NCBI GenBank assembly: GCA_018266375.1
Contig: JAFEAO010000002.1
Span: 1-64,000 of the forward strand
Length of the DNA: 64,000 bases
Reading direction: 5' to 3'
Source of the DNA: Bdellovibrionales bacterium
GTDB taxonomy: Bacteria; Bdellovibrionota; UBA1018; CAIMNF01
Below are positions 46,113 to 58,883 of the stretch, in pieces (the stretch's first letter is position 1; every line of letters starts with the position of its first letter). The translations under genes were made by a program, and so were the position numbers. The notes below the pieces were generated by a model that worked only from the letters and a program-made list of their open reading frames with translations, searched no databases and had not been told where the DNA came from.

Positions 46113-46668
46113 TCTTGCAAAAGCTTTATCCATTCTCTTGCTTCATTTAGCGCCGGCGGCTCAGGCCTTCGAAAATAAGATTGACGTGACGGCCGGGTAT
46201 TTCTCACTTTCGGGTAAGAACTCTTCGACCGGCGCGACGGCAAGCGTTTCCGGCCTTGCGGCTTATCGATTAGGTTACCGACGAGCAATGTCCAGCCATT
46301 TCGATATAGGAGTGGGATATTCACTCGCGTTCAGCAAGGTCATCGGCGGAGATTCCGTGTTCGGTCTCGATGTTCAAGCGCGTTACTATCCGATTACCGC
46401 TTCTGGATCGGTCAAAAGTGAGAACGACGATATTACGCTCGTGGTATCGGAATCCCTTCGACCGTACTTAGGCCTCGGGTTCTTGCAGCGGAACTTCCAA
46501 GGCATTCAAACGACCTACGTGGGTTTTGGCGGACTCGTGGGCTGCGAAGTGGCTTCCACTCCGACGATGTCGTATTTGGGCGAAATTAGATTCGCATCTC
46601 TCAACGCCAGCAGCACCAACACCGCTACGGAGTTGGTGCTCTCCCTCGGCGTCAGTTTCGGCTTTTAA
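46093..46668 (+). CDS. Small outer-membrane beta-barrel protein
   Basis: A 191-residue exported protein (signal AKALSILLLHLAPAAQA) with alternating amphipathic strands (KIDVTAGYFSLSG, HFDIGVGYSLAFS, FGLDVQARYYPI, RPYLGLGFLQRNF) and the terminal aromatic residue VSFGF typical of barrels inserted by BAM. About eight strands are likely. It overlaps the preceding gene by 20 bp, so it belongs to the motor operon and would give that system an outer-membrane component. Confidence 0.7.
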   Translation: MAIKRHNLAKALSILLLHLAPAAQAFENKIDVTAGYFSLSGKNSSTGATASVSGLAAYRLGYRRAMSSHFDIGVGYSLAFSKVIGGDSVFGLDVQARYYPITASGSVKSENDDITLVVSESLRPYLGLGFLQRNFQGIQTTYVGFGGLVGCEVASTPTMSYLGEIRFASLNASSTNTATELVLSLGVSFGF

Positions 46669-46702
46669 TGCCAATTAAATCAATAAATTGACGCATGGCA
46701 TT
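46667..46702 (+). repeat. Inverted repeat after the motor operon
   Basis: AATGCCA (46667-46673) and TGGCATT (46696-46702) are perfect inverted 7-mers around a 22-base AT-rich spacer, just past the barrel gene stop. There is no T-run directly after, so a terminator role is doubtful; it may instead be an operator. Confidence 0.25.
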
Positions 46703-46745
46703 GAAAATCCCTTTCTTTTCGAGGGTGTCAATTATAAAATATATT

Positions 46746-46772
46746 TAGGAATTGTTTAACGAATGCCGATCT
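46746..46772 (+). promoter_or_regulatory. Weak second sigma-28-like promoter candidate
   Basis: GCCGATCT (46765-46772) matches the FliA -10 element at six positions. At exactly 15 bases upstream is TAGG (46746-46749), a poor version of TAAA. It lies 38 bases before the start of the giant lipoprotein gene. Confidence 0.25.
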
Positions 46773-46809
46773 AAAGGGATAGAGAAGGTTTTTTCCACCG
46801 GGGGATGAA

Positions 46810-49800
46810 ATGACACTTAAGCCGTTGATACGTGCATGTAAGTACAAACTGATCATGGGGATCGCTTTGTCTTCGGTGTCTCTGGCTTTGTCCGCCTGCG
46901 ACGGTGGTGGCGACGGCTTTTCAAATCTTGACGTGGATAACGGTGGCAAGGGCCAAGCTGACTGCGCGATCACAAACCTTACTCCGTCTCAAGACATCGT
47001 GAAAGTTTCTGGAGTGAACGGCGCGACCAACGTCTTCAGCGTGGGTCTCAGCGCCGCAACCTGTCTCGTTAAATTTCAATTGAACGGCACCGATCTTCCA
47101 GGCACGGCTGCAAGCCAGACGATCGACTCGGCGAATCTCACCGCGGGCAATAACACGCTGACTGCGACTTCGGGTGCGGTGACAAAGAGCTGGACCATTT
47201 ATAAAAATACACCTCCGACCTGCGGCTCTCAAACTCCTGCGACAAGCGGGAACAGCACGAGCCCGGGCGCCGCGACGATCTATACCGGCAACGCGACCGA
47301 TACCGACGGAGACCCGCTCACGTTTAACTGGACCGTAAACGGTTCGGCGGCTCCGAGCGTGTTGAACGTCTTCAACGCGAGCACATCGAGCCAAGCGACT
47401 TTTACTCCAAACGGCAGCTACATGGGCGCGAACGCGCTCGCCATGAACATCACCGACGGCACCGACAGCACCAGCTGTACTTGGAACGTTTCAGTGAACG
47501 GAACTTGTACGATCTCCACGACGACGCCGACCACTCCCGGTCCGGTGCGCATCCCGTTCAATGCCGGCGCGACCACAAACTTCCAAGCGGCCGCTTCGAT
47601 CGGTTGTAACTTCCAATGGGTGTTGAACGGTGTCGCGATCTCCGGCGCAAGCGGCGCGAACTATGTTCTCGCTTCGGCGGATTCGGCGCTTCAAGTGGGC
47701 GGCAACGTCCTTCAAGTGCAAGTCACGAACGGCACCAGCACGGACACCAAGACTTGGACCGTGATCAAGAACACGCCTCCGACCTGCGGGTCGCAACTTC
47801 CGAGCAGTCCGTTGACGACGATCTCCGTCGGCAACAATCAAAATTTTACGGCGAACGGCTCCGACTTGAACGGTGACCCGCTCACTTTTACCTGGAAGGA
47901 CAACGGCAACGCCGTGGATACTTCGATCTACACGATCACTCCGGGGGCGAACTCAAGCGTCGCGAACTTCGCGCCGACTTCGAGCTATGTGGGTGCGCGC
48001 ACGATCAAAGCCGACATTACGGACGGCTACGACGCCGCGTCTTGTTCATGGAACGTTCAGGTGATACCCGTATGTCAAATCGCTTCGTCATCGCCAAGCG
48101 GCGCAACGGTGCGGATGTCGAACGTCGGGACCACCCAGCAGATTTTCGTTGCGACGGGTAACGATCCGTCTTGTAACGTCATGTGGAAAGTAAACGGCAA
48201 CACCATCGGGGCCGCGACCGGTGCCGTGATGAACGTACTCTCGAGCGACTTGGTCGCCGGGCCATCGACGAACACCGTCTCAGCGACTTATTCGAACGGC
48301 AGTACGACCGCGACCCGCACCTGGACGGTGACAAAAAACCAACCTCCGACCTGCGGTTCTCAAACTCCGGCTTCGACGGGCAATAGCGTCGGGGTAGGCG
48401 GGAACATTACGCTTGCCGGCACGGCGGGCAACCCCGACAACGATACTTTAAGTTACACTTGGCAGTGGAACGGAACCTCGGCGAACCCGTCGCAGTTTGT
48501 GCTCTCGTCCTCAGGTAACACTTCTACCGCGGTATTCTCACCGACTGCTCCTTACGTCGGTACCGGTACCGCATCGGTGGTCATCTCGGACGGTTACGAC
48601 GCGGCGACATGTAATTGGACCGTGACCGTGATCAACTCTTGTTCGATCGCTTCAAGCTTCCCGTCGACCGCGACTTACAAGGTGGCGTATGCGGGGACCG
48701 CATCGAATTCCTTCGGCGTCATTCCGAATGATGCTTCTTGTACTCCGACCTGGAAGTTAAACGGATCGACGATCAGCACTGGTCAGTTCTTTGTGCCGAT
48801 CACGTCGTCGACTTTGAACGACGGTCCGACGGCGAACACCTTGACTCTGACGCTCGACAACGGCATCACGACTCCGACGACTCGGACTTGGTCGGTGACC
48901 AAAAACCAAGTTCCGGCGTGCGTGTCCCTGAACCCGGCTGCGAATCCGACTCCGATGCCGTACAGCCAGACTAAAAACTTTACCGCGTCGATCGGCGACG
49001 CCGATGGCGACACGCTTACGAATCTTTCATGGAGATTCAACAACGTCGCCAACGGCACCCTTTTTAATCCGGTCAATACGGTGGGGAACACGTCGGTCGC
49101 GACTTTCGTTCCGGGATTCTCTCAAGTGGGTACCGCGCAGAAGGTGAGTTACTTCTTCGATGATGGTTACGACTCGAATGAGTGTATTTGGACATTTGAC
49201 GTGACCAACCCGAACACGGTTCAAATCCTGTCGTGTAACCCGGCTTCGGACCCGGTCGTTGTTTACTCGACCGGTTCGAACAGCACGCAGACTCTCTCGG
49301 TTGTGGCGACCAACGCCAGCAACTTTAAGTGGTACAAGGCCGGATCATTGATCAACGGCGCAAACTCCGCGAGTTACGCGGTCGCTTCACTCGGTCAGAT
49401 CGCAGGCTTGTATACTTATCGCGGGATCGCGGAAGATACGCTTGGCAACTCGCAGTATTGCGATTACAACGTGAAGATCAACTCGCCTCCGACTATTACC
49501 GCGACGGCTCCGGTGAGCACGCAAACCTGGAAATTGAACTACGGTTCGACGCTTGCATTCAGCGTGTCCGCGACGGATGCGAATAACGACACGCTTTCGT
49601 ACACCTGGACGATGGACGGAGCGGCGAGCGTGGCTCTTCCAAGCGGCGGGTCCTCGACCACGTTTACGCCGAATTATAATCCCGCCCTGATTGGTTCTCA
49701 CACCGTTGCCGTGACGATCTCGGACGGCGCCGAATCGGCGACTCAGAGCTGGAGTGTGGAAGTGAACTACTTCTCGCCTGAATGTAATACGGTTTACAAC

Positions 49801-52800
49801 TCGCCGGTTGCGACTGCGGGCGGATACATCTGTACACTCGTCGGCGTACCGGGCATGGGGTCGGGTCTCAAACCTTCAGATGATCAAACATTGATGCGGA
49901 TGCAGCCAAACTATGTGATCGACGACGGCTCGGGCAATTGGTTTATCTCGGACTCGCTCAACCACACGATCAACTTCTGGAATCGTTCGGGCGCGACGAT
50001 TACCCGATTCAATAAAACGATTCCTGCCGGTAAAGTGATCGCGATCGTCGGGAACGGCGCGGGCGGATCGACATCGGATAACGTTTACAACAACCAATTT
50101 AAAATCAACTTCGCGGGCGGTAACGGCGGCGGTATCGCCTACGACGCCGCCGAGAAGGTGCTCTACATCGCCGACTGGGGCAGCAGCCGCGTCGCCAAGA
50201 TCGACAATGCCGGCTATGTGACCAGCGTTCTTGCGGTTCAAGGCGGCGTGGGCAACAACCTTGCGGGTAACACCGATGGTGCCGCGGGCACGTCGCATTC
50301 TTGCTCGAACCCGGCCGATGTTCACATCGTAAACTACGGCGGTAATCGTTGGTTGTACGTGACTTGTTACAGTACTCACACCATAAAACGGTTGGACATC
50401 CTGCCTTCGAGCCCGAATTACGGTAAAGCTTATATGGTGGTCGGTCGATTGAGTTCGACTAATACCACGACAAGCGGCTTCGCGGACGGTACGCTTGGAC
50501 CTACTGGCGACGCTCAGACGTCCAATCCATGGGCGTTGTCTGACGATGGCAACGGCAACATCTATTGGACAGAGTCGAATTCGGGTTTCCGTATCCGAGG
50601 TGCGATGACCGGTGGAGACCCGTTGACCTTCTTTGGCGGAAGTACATTCAACCACGGGACGGTGACTGTTACGGCGACCGATCTGTCGGCGCCGGCGTTA
50701 ACCGCTGGAACCCTGAATATCGCTGGTTCGGCCGGCAGCGGAGCCGCCGTGACGAAAGCGATCCTGGTCGGTGCGCCTGAGGTGACGGGCGCCTGTTCGG
50801 CGATGAAAGTTTACTTGCAGGACGCGTCCAGCAACATGACTTACTCAGCCGGCGATACCACGGTCACGCTGACTGGTTTCGGTGCCGGTAACGTTTACAG
50901 CGATGCGGCTTGTACATCGGCTTTGCCGGGCGGGCAGCTGACGATCTTAGACGGTCAAACGGACGCTTACTTTTATTACAAAAACAACTCGAACGCGACG
51001 GTCACGTTGCACGCGGCTGTCCCGGCGGCGACGCCGGGTACACTTTCAGTGAAGACGGAAGCCGTGGGTACGGCGACGAAGCTCGCGGTGTTGGGATCGA
51101 GTTATATCGGCCTCGGCGGTTGTACGAAACTGATCGTGAAAGGTCAAAACGCGTCGAACGCGGCCTCATCGAGCGCCGCAAGCCGCGTGATCCGCATGAG
51201 CCATAACGGAATCGGGAACTTTTACACGACGTCGAACTGCTCAGGCACGCCGACTTACGAGTTTACCATGAATGCGGGTCAAACCGAACTTCCGGTTTAT
51301 TATGCCACCACGATGATCGCTCCTGCGGACCAGACGGTGAGTATCGTCGGTAACGGTAACTCGAACGGCGTGACCGGCGGCACGCCACTTGCTGGCGCGA
51401 CCACATTGCGTTTTCCTCGCGGTCTTGCGGTCAAAACGGTGAGCGGGTCGGTGCAGGGCTTCTTCGTGTCCTTCTGGGATCAGCATCGGATTAACTTCGT
51501 GAACAATACGGCATCGATCGTTACTTACGGAGGCAACGACGTGCCCGCTTATTCCAGCGCGATTGTTCTTGGTACGGGCGCCTATGGTTTCAACACCGAT
51601 GGTTTAGGCAGTGTTACTAAAATCTGGACCGCGTACGGAATCTCGCTCAACAACGATCAAAGCTTGCTCTTGCACGCCGATTACGGCAACCTTCGCGTCC
51701 GCGCGATGGACGTCTCGGATCCGAACGGTAACGAAGTGACCTACATCGGCGCAGGCCGTGGCCGCGCCGGTCACTTGGGTGATGCGACGACTCCCGCAAC
51801 CGGCATGTACATGAACGGTCCGAGCCAACTTGTGATCGATGGCACCGGACGCAAACTCTATGTTTCGGATAGCAGCAACTACCGCATTCGTAAGGTCGAC
51901 TTGCTCACGGGTGAAGTCGACACGATGGTCGGCAAAGGGCAGGGTGCCGCGACGACCGAGAACGACGATCCGACCAACGTATTTATGGGTGGTCCACGCG
52001 GTCTCGCGCTTATGGCTTCGGGCCCGACCAACTTCCTCGTTTACGCCGATACCAACAATAACGGAGGCGTGGGCGCGAACTTGAACTGTCAGATCCGCGC
52101 ACTCAACCTGACTCCGTCGAATCCACCGGGTGACGCGACGACGTTCTTTAACGTGTCGGTGAGCCGTAACAAGGTGGCGACGATCGCGGGCGACTACCTC
52201 CAAGGGTGTCAGTCGTGGAAGACGGCACCGGCTTATGGCGCGAGCGTGACCGCGGTCGGCTCGAAGATCCACAACGCCGAAGGTATTGCTTCAGACGGTA
52301 CGAACCTCTATATCGCCATGACTTACGATCACTGTATTCAAAAGCTCACTCCGGATGGAACACTCACCCCGATCGTCGGGACTTGCACGACCGTCGCACC
52401 GACGTCGGCCGACGGTTCGACAGCTCTCGCGCTCACCCGCTATCCAACCGGTATCGTGGTGGACCCAAGTTATGCGGCTGACGGTAACTTCTTCTTTACC
52501 GACTCACTTGACAATGCTCAGGGACGGGTACGATACGTGAACTACCGGACGACTCCGGTCACGATTGGTTCGACGACCGTTCCGGCGGCAACCGCTCCGA
52601 ACGGCATCGTTCAAACGATCTGGTTCCAATCGACGACTCCGACCTCGCAAGGCCGGATTTATGGGCTTGCGGCATTCGGACAAGAGATTTGTTACTCATC
52701 CGGTCTGCCGAACGACGGTAACACCGGTGCCCACAACGTGACTTGCTACAACCGAAACGACCCAATTGGTGCGCCGAACTTGCGTGTCGGTCCGTCTGAG

Positions 52801-52974
52801 GCTTCGAACCCTCCGATTCGCGGTGGTGCTCCGCTCGACAGCTTGCAAGAAAACGTCTATTCGAGTAACGCTTTCGCTTACGCGCCTTACGGCCTCGGAT
52901 TCGACGCTGCGGGTAACCTGTATATTGCCGAACGCAGTAACAGTATTATTCGTATGGTCCGCCGTTGGTGGTAG
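46810..52974 (+). CDS. Giant Ig-like/NHL-repeat lipoprotein
   Basis: A 2054-residue lipoprotein with lipobox LSAC (lipidated Cys near residue 29, followed by DGGGDG). Residues ~50-1000 hold five tandem ~190-residue units, each made of two Ig/PKD-like modules. Markers are TWTVxKNxPPTCGSQ, DxDGDPLTFxW, a YVG before the last strand, and DGYDAAxCxWNV, with paired cysteines. The second half contains NHL-type beta-propeller blades (IAYDAAEKVLYIADWGSSRVAKID, LVIDGTGRKLYVSDSSNYRIRKVD), interrupted near 1280-1490 by further beta modules. It ends ERSNSIIRMVRRWW. GGGGG lies 5 bases before the ATG. It is probably a long surface adhesin or envelope-spanning rod. Confidence 0.8.
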   Translation: MTLKPLIRACKYKLIMGIALSSVSLALSACDGGGDGFSNLDVDNGGKGQADCAITNLTPSQDIVKVSGVNGATNVFSVGLSAATCLVKFQLNGTDLPGTAASQTIDSANLTAGNNTLTATSGAVTKSWTIYKNTPPTCGSQTPATSGNSTSPGAATIYTGNATDTDGDPLTFNWTVNGSAAPSVLNVFNASTSSQATFTPNGSYMGANALAMNITDGTDSTSCTWNVSVNGTCTISTTTPTTPGPVRIPFNAGATTNFQAAASIGCNFQWVLNGVAISGASGANYVLASADSALQVGGNVLQVQVTNGTSTDTKTWTVIKNTPPTCGSQLPSSPLTTISVGNNQNFTANGSDLNGDPLTFTWKDNGNAVDTSIYTITPGANSSVANFAPTSSYVGARTIKADITDGYDAASCSWNVQVIPVCQIASSSPSGATVRMSNVGTTQQIFVATGNDPSCNVMWKVNGNTIGAATGAVMNVLSSDLVAGPSTNTVSATYSNGSTTATRTWTVTKNQPPTCGSQTPASTGNSVGVGGNITLAGTAGNPDNDTLSYTWQWNGTSANPSQFVLSSSGNTSTAVFSPTAPYVGTGTASVVISDGYDAATCNWTVTVINSCSIASSFPSTATYKVAYAGTASNSFGVIPNDASCTPTWKLNGSTISTGQFFVPITSSTLNDGPTANTLTLTLDNGITTPTTRTWSVTKNQVPACVSLNPAANPTPMPYSQTKNFTASIGDADGDTLTNLSWRFNNVANGTLFNPVNTVGNTSVATFVPGFSQVGTAQKVSYFFDDGYDSNECIWTFDVTNPNTVQILSCNPASDPVVVYSTGSNSTQTLSVVATNASNFKWYKAGSLINGANSASYAVASLGQIAGLYTYRGIAEDTLGNSQYCDYNVKINSPPTITATAPVSTQTWKLNYGSTLAFSVSATDANNDTLSYTWTMDGAASVALPSGGSSTTFTPNYNPALIGSHTVAVTISDGAESATQSWSVEVNYFSPECNTVYNSPVATAGGYICTLVGVPGMGSGLKPSDDQTLMRMQPNYVIDDGSGNWFISDSLNHTINFWNRSGATITRFNKTIPAGKVIAIVGNGAGGSTSDNVYNNQFKINFAGGNGGGIAYDAAEKVLYIADWGSSRVAKIDNAGYVTSVLAVQGGVGNNLAGNTDGAAGTSHSCSNPADVHIVNYGGNRWLYVTCYSTHTIKRLDILPSSPNYGKAYMVVGRLSSTNTTTSGFADGTLGPTGDAQTSNPWALSDDGNGNIYWTESNSGFRIRGAMTGGDPLTFFGGSTFNHGTVTVTATDLSAPALTAGTLNIAGSAGSGAAVTKAILVGAPEVTGACSAMKVYLQDASSNMTYSAGDTTVTLTGFGAGNVYSDAACTSALPGGQLTILDGQTDAYFYYKNNSNATVTLHAAVPAATPGTLSVKTEAVGTATKLAVLGSSYIGLGGCTKLIVKGQNASNAASSSAASRVIRMSHNGIGNFYTTSNCSGTPTYEFTMNAGQTELPVYYATTMIAPADQTVSIVGNGNSNGVTGGTPLAGATTLRFPRGLAVKTVSGSVQGFFVSFWDQHRINFVNNTASIVTYGGNDVPAYSSAIVLGTGAYGFNTDGLGSVTKIWTAYGISLNNDQSLLLHADYGNLRVRAMDVSDPNGNEVTYIGAGRGRAGHLGDATTPATGMYMNGPSQLVIDGTGRKLYVSDSSNYRIRKVDLLTGEVDTMVGKGQGAATTENDDPTNVFMGGPRGLALMASGPTNFLVYADTNNNGGVGANLNCQIRALNLTPSNPPGDATTFFNVSVSRNKVATIAGDYLQGCQSWKTAPAYGASVTAVGSKIHNAEGIASDGTNLYIAMTYDHCIQKLTPDGTLTPIVGTCTTVAPTSADGSTALALTRYPTGIVVDPSYAADGNFFFTDSLDNAQGRVRYVNYRTTPVTIGSTTVPAATAPNGIVQTIWFQSTTPTSQGRIYGLAAFGQEICYSSGLPNDGNTGAHNVTCYNRNDPIGAPNLRVGPSEASNPPIRGGAPLDSLQENVYSSNAFAYAPYGLGFDAAGNLYIAERSNSIIRMVRRWW

Positions 52975-52986
52975 ACTGATGCCAAC

Positions 52987-53544
52987 ATGAACAAGAAAAT
53001 CATTGCTGTGGTCATTGTGGTGTTGGGGTTTGCCGCCGGCGGTATCATCAAGAGCCGAATGAACGTCCGTCAGGACGCGCTCGCGAAAATCGAATCGCTG
53101 ATCGTCTCCGCTCAGTCCGAAAAGAAAGAAATGATCGAACTCTACGATAGGCGCCAGCGGCTTCTCCTCGATTGGGAAAAATCCGCGCGCGCGGCCTTGA
53201 AAAAACTGCCGGCGGCGCTCACCGTACCCGAGCAGATGCACGCGCCTCGAGCATGGGATCTCAAAACCGAGAGCGATCTCGAGTCTTACGATGCGTTTCA
53301 AAACAGCGTGACGAATCTGCTATCCAACTACTTGGGTGACGAGTCGGTACGAAAGTACAAACCGAAGGAGCTTGAACACACCGAAGAGATGATCAACCGC
53401 AAACGTCACGCGTATCATTCGGACGCGTTCGATGCGAACGGTCTTATTCAAAAGTTTGATTCCGAACGTCCTTCGGTTCCGGCCTTCCGTGCGGAGAAGG
53501 AACTTCAAAAGTCCGGTCAGTGGAACCGGACTTCGAACGAATAA
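52987..53544 (+). CDS. LemA-like membrane-anchored helical protein
   Basis: A 185-residue protein with an N-terminal TM helix (IIAVVIVVLGFAAGGII) and an all-helical remainder. The C-terminal KRHAYHSDAFDANGLIQKFDSERP recalls the LemA pattern (R-YN-aV-N-fP), and the opening helix after the TM contains the matching RRQRLLLDWEKSA. The likeness is by eye. It begins 12 bp after the giant lipoprotein gene and is probably cotranscribed. No function is known for LemA-type proteins beyond envelope association. It converges with the MFS gene three bases later. Confidence 0.5.
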   Translation: MNKKIIAVVIVVLGFAAGGIIKSRMNVRQDALAKIESLIVSAQSEKKEMIELYDRRQRLLLDWEKSARAALKKLPAALTVPEQMHAPRAWDLKTESDLESYDAFQNSVTNLLSNYLGDESVRKYKPKELEHTEEMINRKRHAYHSDAFDANGLIQKFDSERPSVPAFRAEKELQKSGQWNRTSNE

Positions 53545-53547
53545 TTT

Positions 53548-54762
53548 CTATCTGATACTGAAAGCAAGTGCGATCAAAGCGGAAAGCCCCGCGAAGAGCG
53601 CCCAGGCTTGGAGCGACACGTGCTGGAGCAAGAATCCGGCGATGAGCGGAGCCATAATCGAGGCGATGCTGGCGAGCGATTGGCTGACGCCGCTGACGGC
53701 GCCTTGTTCTTCAGGCGCTGCCCGACGGGAAATCAGCGATGCCAGCGCCGGGCGAATCAAGCCCGAGCCGACACTGGCCGTGGTCGCGGCGAGAATCGCT
53801 CCGGGAACGGTAAAGACCCACGCGTAGGCCGAGTAACCGATCCCCTGGCAGATGAAACCGAAGAGCGCGGTTTTTTGCTCGCCGAAACGCCGAACCATCG
53901 CATCGATGACGACGCTTCTAAGCATGATGCCTAAGAACCCGAGATAGGCGTAGAGATAACCGACTTCGCGCGGGCCGAACGCGTGTCCGTTCCATTGCAG
54001 TCGCTCTTGCGCAAAGAGCGCGAAGACCGAGATGTGCGCGGCAAACGACAACTGGAAAAAGAAAAACTGGAGGAGAAGTCCGCGGAACTGCGGCATCTTA
54101 AAGTAGTACGGAATCGGTTTTAGGTTGAAGGAGTCGGAGATCTCCACCCACTGAGCCCATTCCCAACGAAAATTTTTGCGCAAGGTCCGCATGTGTTCGA
54201 CGTCCTGAAAGAAAATCATCGTCGTTAAAATACTCGAAAACGAAAGCGCTGCTGCCGCCCAAGCCGGAGCCTGAAAGTTCAGGTGGCTCAGCATGCCCGA
54301 GATCCCGGGCCCCAGGAAAAACCCGAAGCCAAACGCGATCCCGATTAAGCTAAAAGCTTTAGCGCGTTGCTCGGGCTTGGTGACGTCCGCCATCGCGGCT
54401 TGCGCGACGGTGATGTTGCCCGCGGTGATCCCGTCGATCACGCGCGCGAGAAAAAGCATCCAGAGCGAAGTGGAGTTCGCGAGGATGATAAATCCGATGC
54501 AAGTCCCGATCTGGCTAAAAATCAGAATCGGCTTACGGCCGAAACGATCGGATAGCGTACCGAGCACGGGGCCTGCCAAAAACTGGCAGAGGCTGAACGC
54601 GGTAATGATCATGCCGATCACAAACGGACTTGCGCCGAAATTTTCGGCATAGAAGGGCAGGTATGGAAGGACGACTGTGAAGGCTAGGACGTCGACCAGG
54701 ACCAGTAAGAAAATCGCGAGAAGCGGCCGTGAGCGTACTGCGCTCTTTACCGACTGACTCAT
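53548..54762 (-). CDS. MFS transporter (drug:H+ antiporter, TetA-like)
   Basis: A 404-residue inner-membrane transporter with twelve predicted helices. Motif A is GTLSDRFGRKPIL between helices 2 and 3, and RVIDGITAGN and LGPGISGML (motif C-like) mark the drug:proton antiporter group close to the tetracycline exporters. Between the halves is a charged loop (EHMRTLRKNFRWEWAQW). The substrate cannot be predicted. It follows fadA by six bases on the same strand and may be cotranscribed with the beta-oxidation genes. Confidence 0.88.
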   Translation of the reverse strand: MSQSVKSAVRSRPLLAIFLLVLVDVLAFTVVLPYLPFYAENFGASPFVIGMIITAFSLCQFLAGPVLGTLSDRFGRKPILIFSQIGTCIGFIILANSTSLWMLFLARVIDGITAGNITVAQAAMADVTKPEQRAKAFSLIGIAFGFGFFLGPGISGMLSHLNFQAPAWAAAALSFSSILTTMIFFQDVEHMRTLRKNFRWEWAQWVEISDSFNLKPIPYYFKMPQFRGLLLQFFFFQLSFAAHISVFALFAQERLQWNGHAFGPREVGYLYAYLGFLGIMLRSVVIDAMVRRFGEQKTALFGFICQGIGYSAYAWVFTVPGAILAATTASVGSGLIRPALASLISRRAAPEEQGAVSGVSQSLASIASIMAPLIAGFLLQHVSLQAWALFAGLSALIALAFSIR

Positions 54763-54768
54763 CCGCGA

Positions 54769-58127
<3,359 letters not shown>

Positions 58128-58151
58128 GGAACTAGTGTATCATTCAGACAT

Positions 58152-58850
58152 ATGCTTGAAAAACAGTTCATCAGCCTAACGTTCATGGAAAGCGTGCAAT
58201 TATTCGGGCCTAAGATTTTCGTTGCCCTTTTGTGTGGTGGTTTGATCGGACTGGAACGCGAGCTCAAAAGTAAATCAGCCGGAATTAAGACAAATATGCT
58301 GATTTGTGTTGGCGCGATGCTGTATACTGCGATTTCGGTCGTGATCGCTAACAGCAATGATCAAATCGGAGTTGTGGGTGATCCGACCCGGATTGCGGCA
58401 CAGATTGTATCTGGGATCGGGTTTATCGGCGGTGGCGCGATTTTAAAATCTGGTGCTAACGTCGTAGGAATGACCACAGCCGCAACGATTTGGCTCGTAG
58501 CGGCAATTGGCTGCTGGATTGGAGCGGGGCAGTTGGAATTGGCGCTCTCGGTAACGCTTCTGATTTTGTTGGTCCTCGTCTCGGTGACCTTCTTTGAAAA
58601 TCGGTTTTTGGGCAAGCGTCAGCTCTTTAAGATTGTGATTCATCTCCGTGAGAAGACAGATGAAGTGACACGCGCAGCACTAGAAGCGCTCCTTACTTCG
58701 AACGAGCTCTCGCTCGAGGATTACCGTGAGAACCTGGCGAATAGCGCTCCTGAAGTTCGGGTCTCGTATTTGGGTCGAACAAGCGACCACTCGAAGCTGC
58801 TTCTCGAACTCTGGAAGATCCCCGGCATTTTGGATGTGAAGCAGAGCTAG
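58152..58850 (+). CDS. MgtC/SapB family membrane protein
   Basis: A 232-residue protein. The N-terminal membrane region has the MgtC signatures LIGLERELKSKSAGIKTNMLICVGA and SGIGFIGGGAILK, with conserved TTAATIWLVAAIG. Four to five helices are expected, followed by a cytoplasmic ~80-residue domain. MgtC proteins are linked with magnesium limitation and virulence in other bacteria. The ATG at 58152 is taken, but ATG 58185 (MESVQLFGPK) would give a more typical N-terminus and leave more room for the divergent fadB promoter. Confidence 0.9.
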   Translation: MLEKQFISLTFMESVQLFGPKIFVALLCGGLIGLERELKSKSAGIKTNMLICVGAMLYTAISVVIANSNDQIGVVGDPTRIAAQIVSGIGFIGGGAILKSGANVVGMTTAATIWLVAAIGCWIGAGQLELALSVTLLILLVLVSVTFFENRFLGKRQLFKIVIHLREKTDEVTRAALEALLTSNELSLEDYRENLANSAPEVRVSYLGRTSDHSKLLLELWKIPGILDVKQS

Positions 58851-58883
58851 TTTTGCTGGCGCCAATTTTGCACGGCGTTTTGC

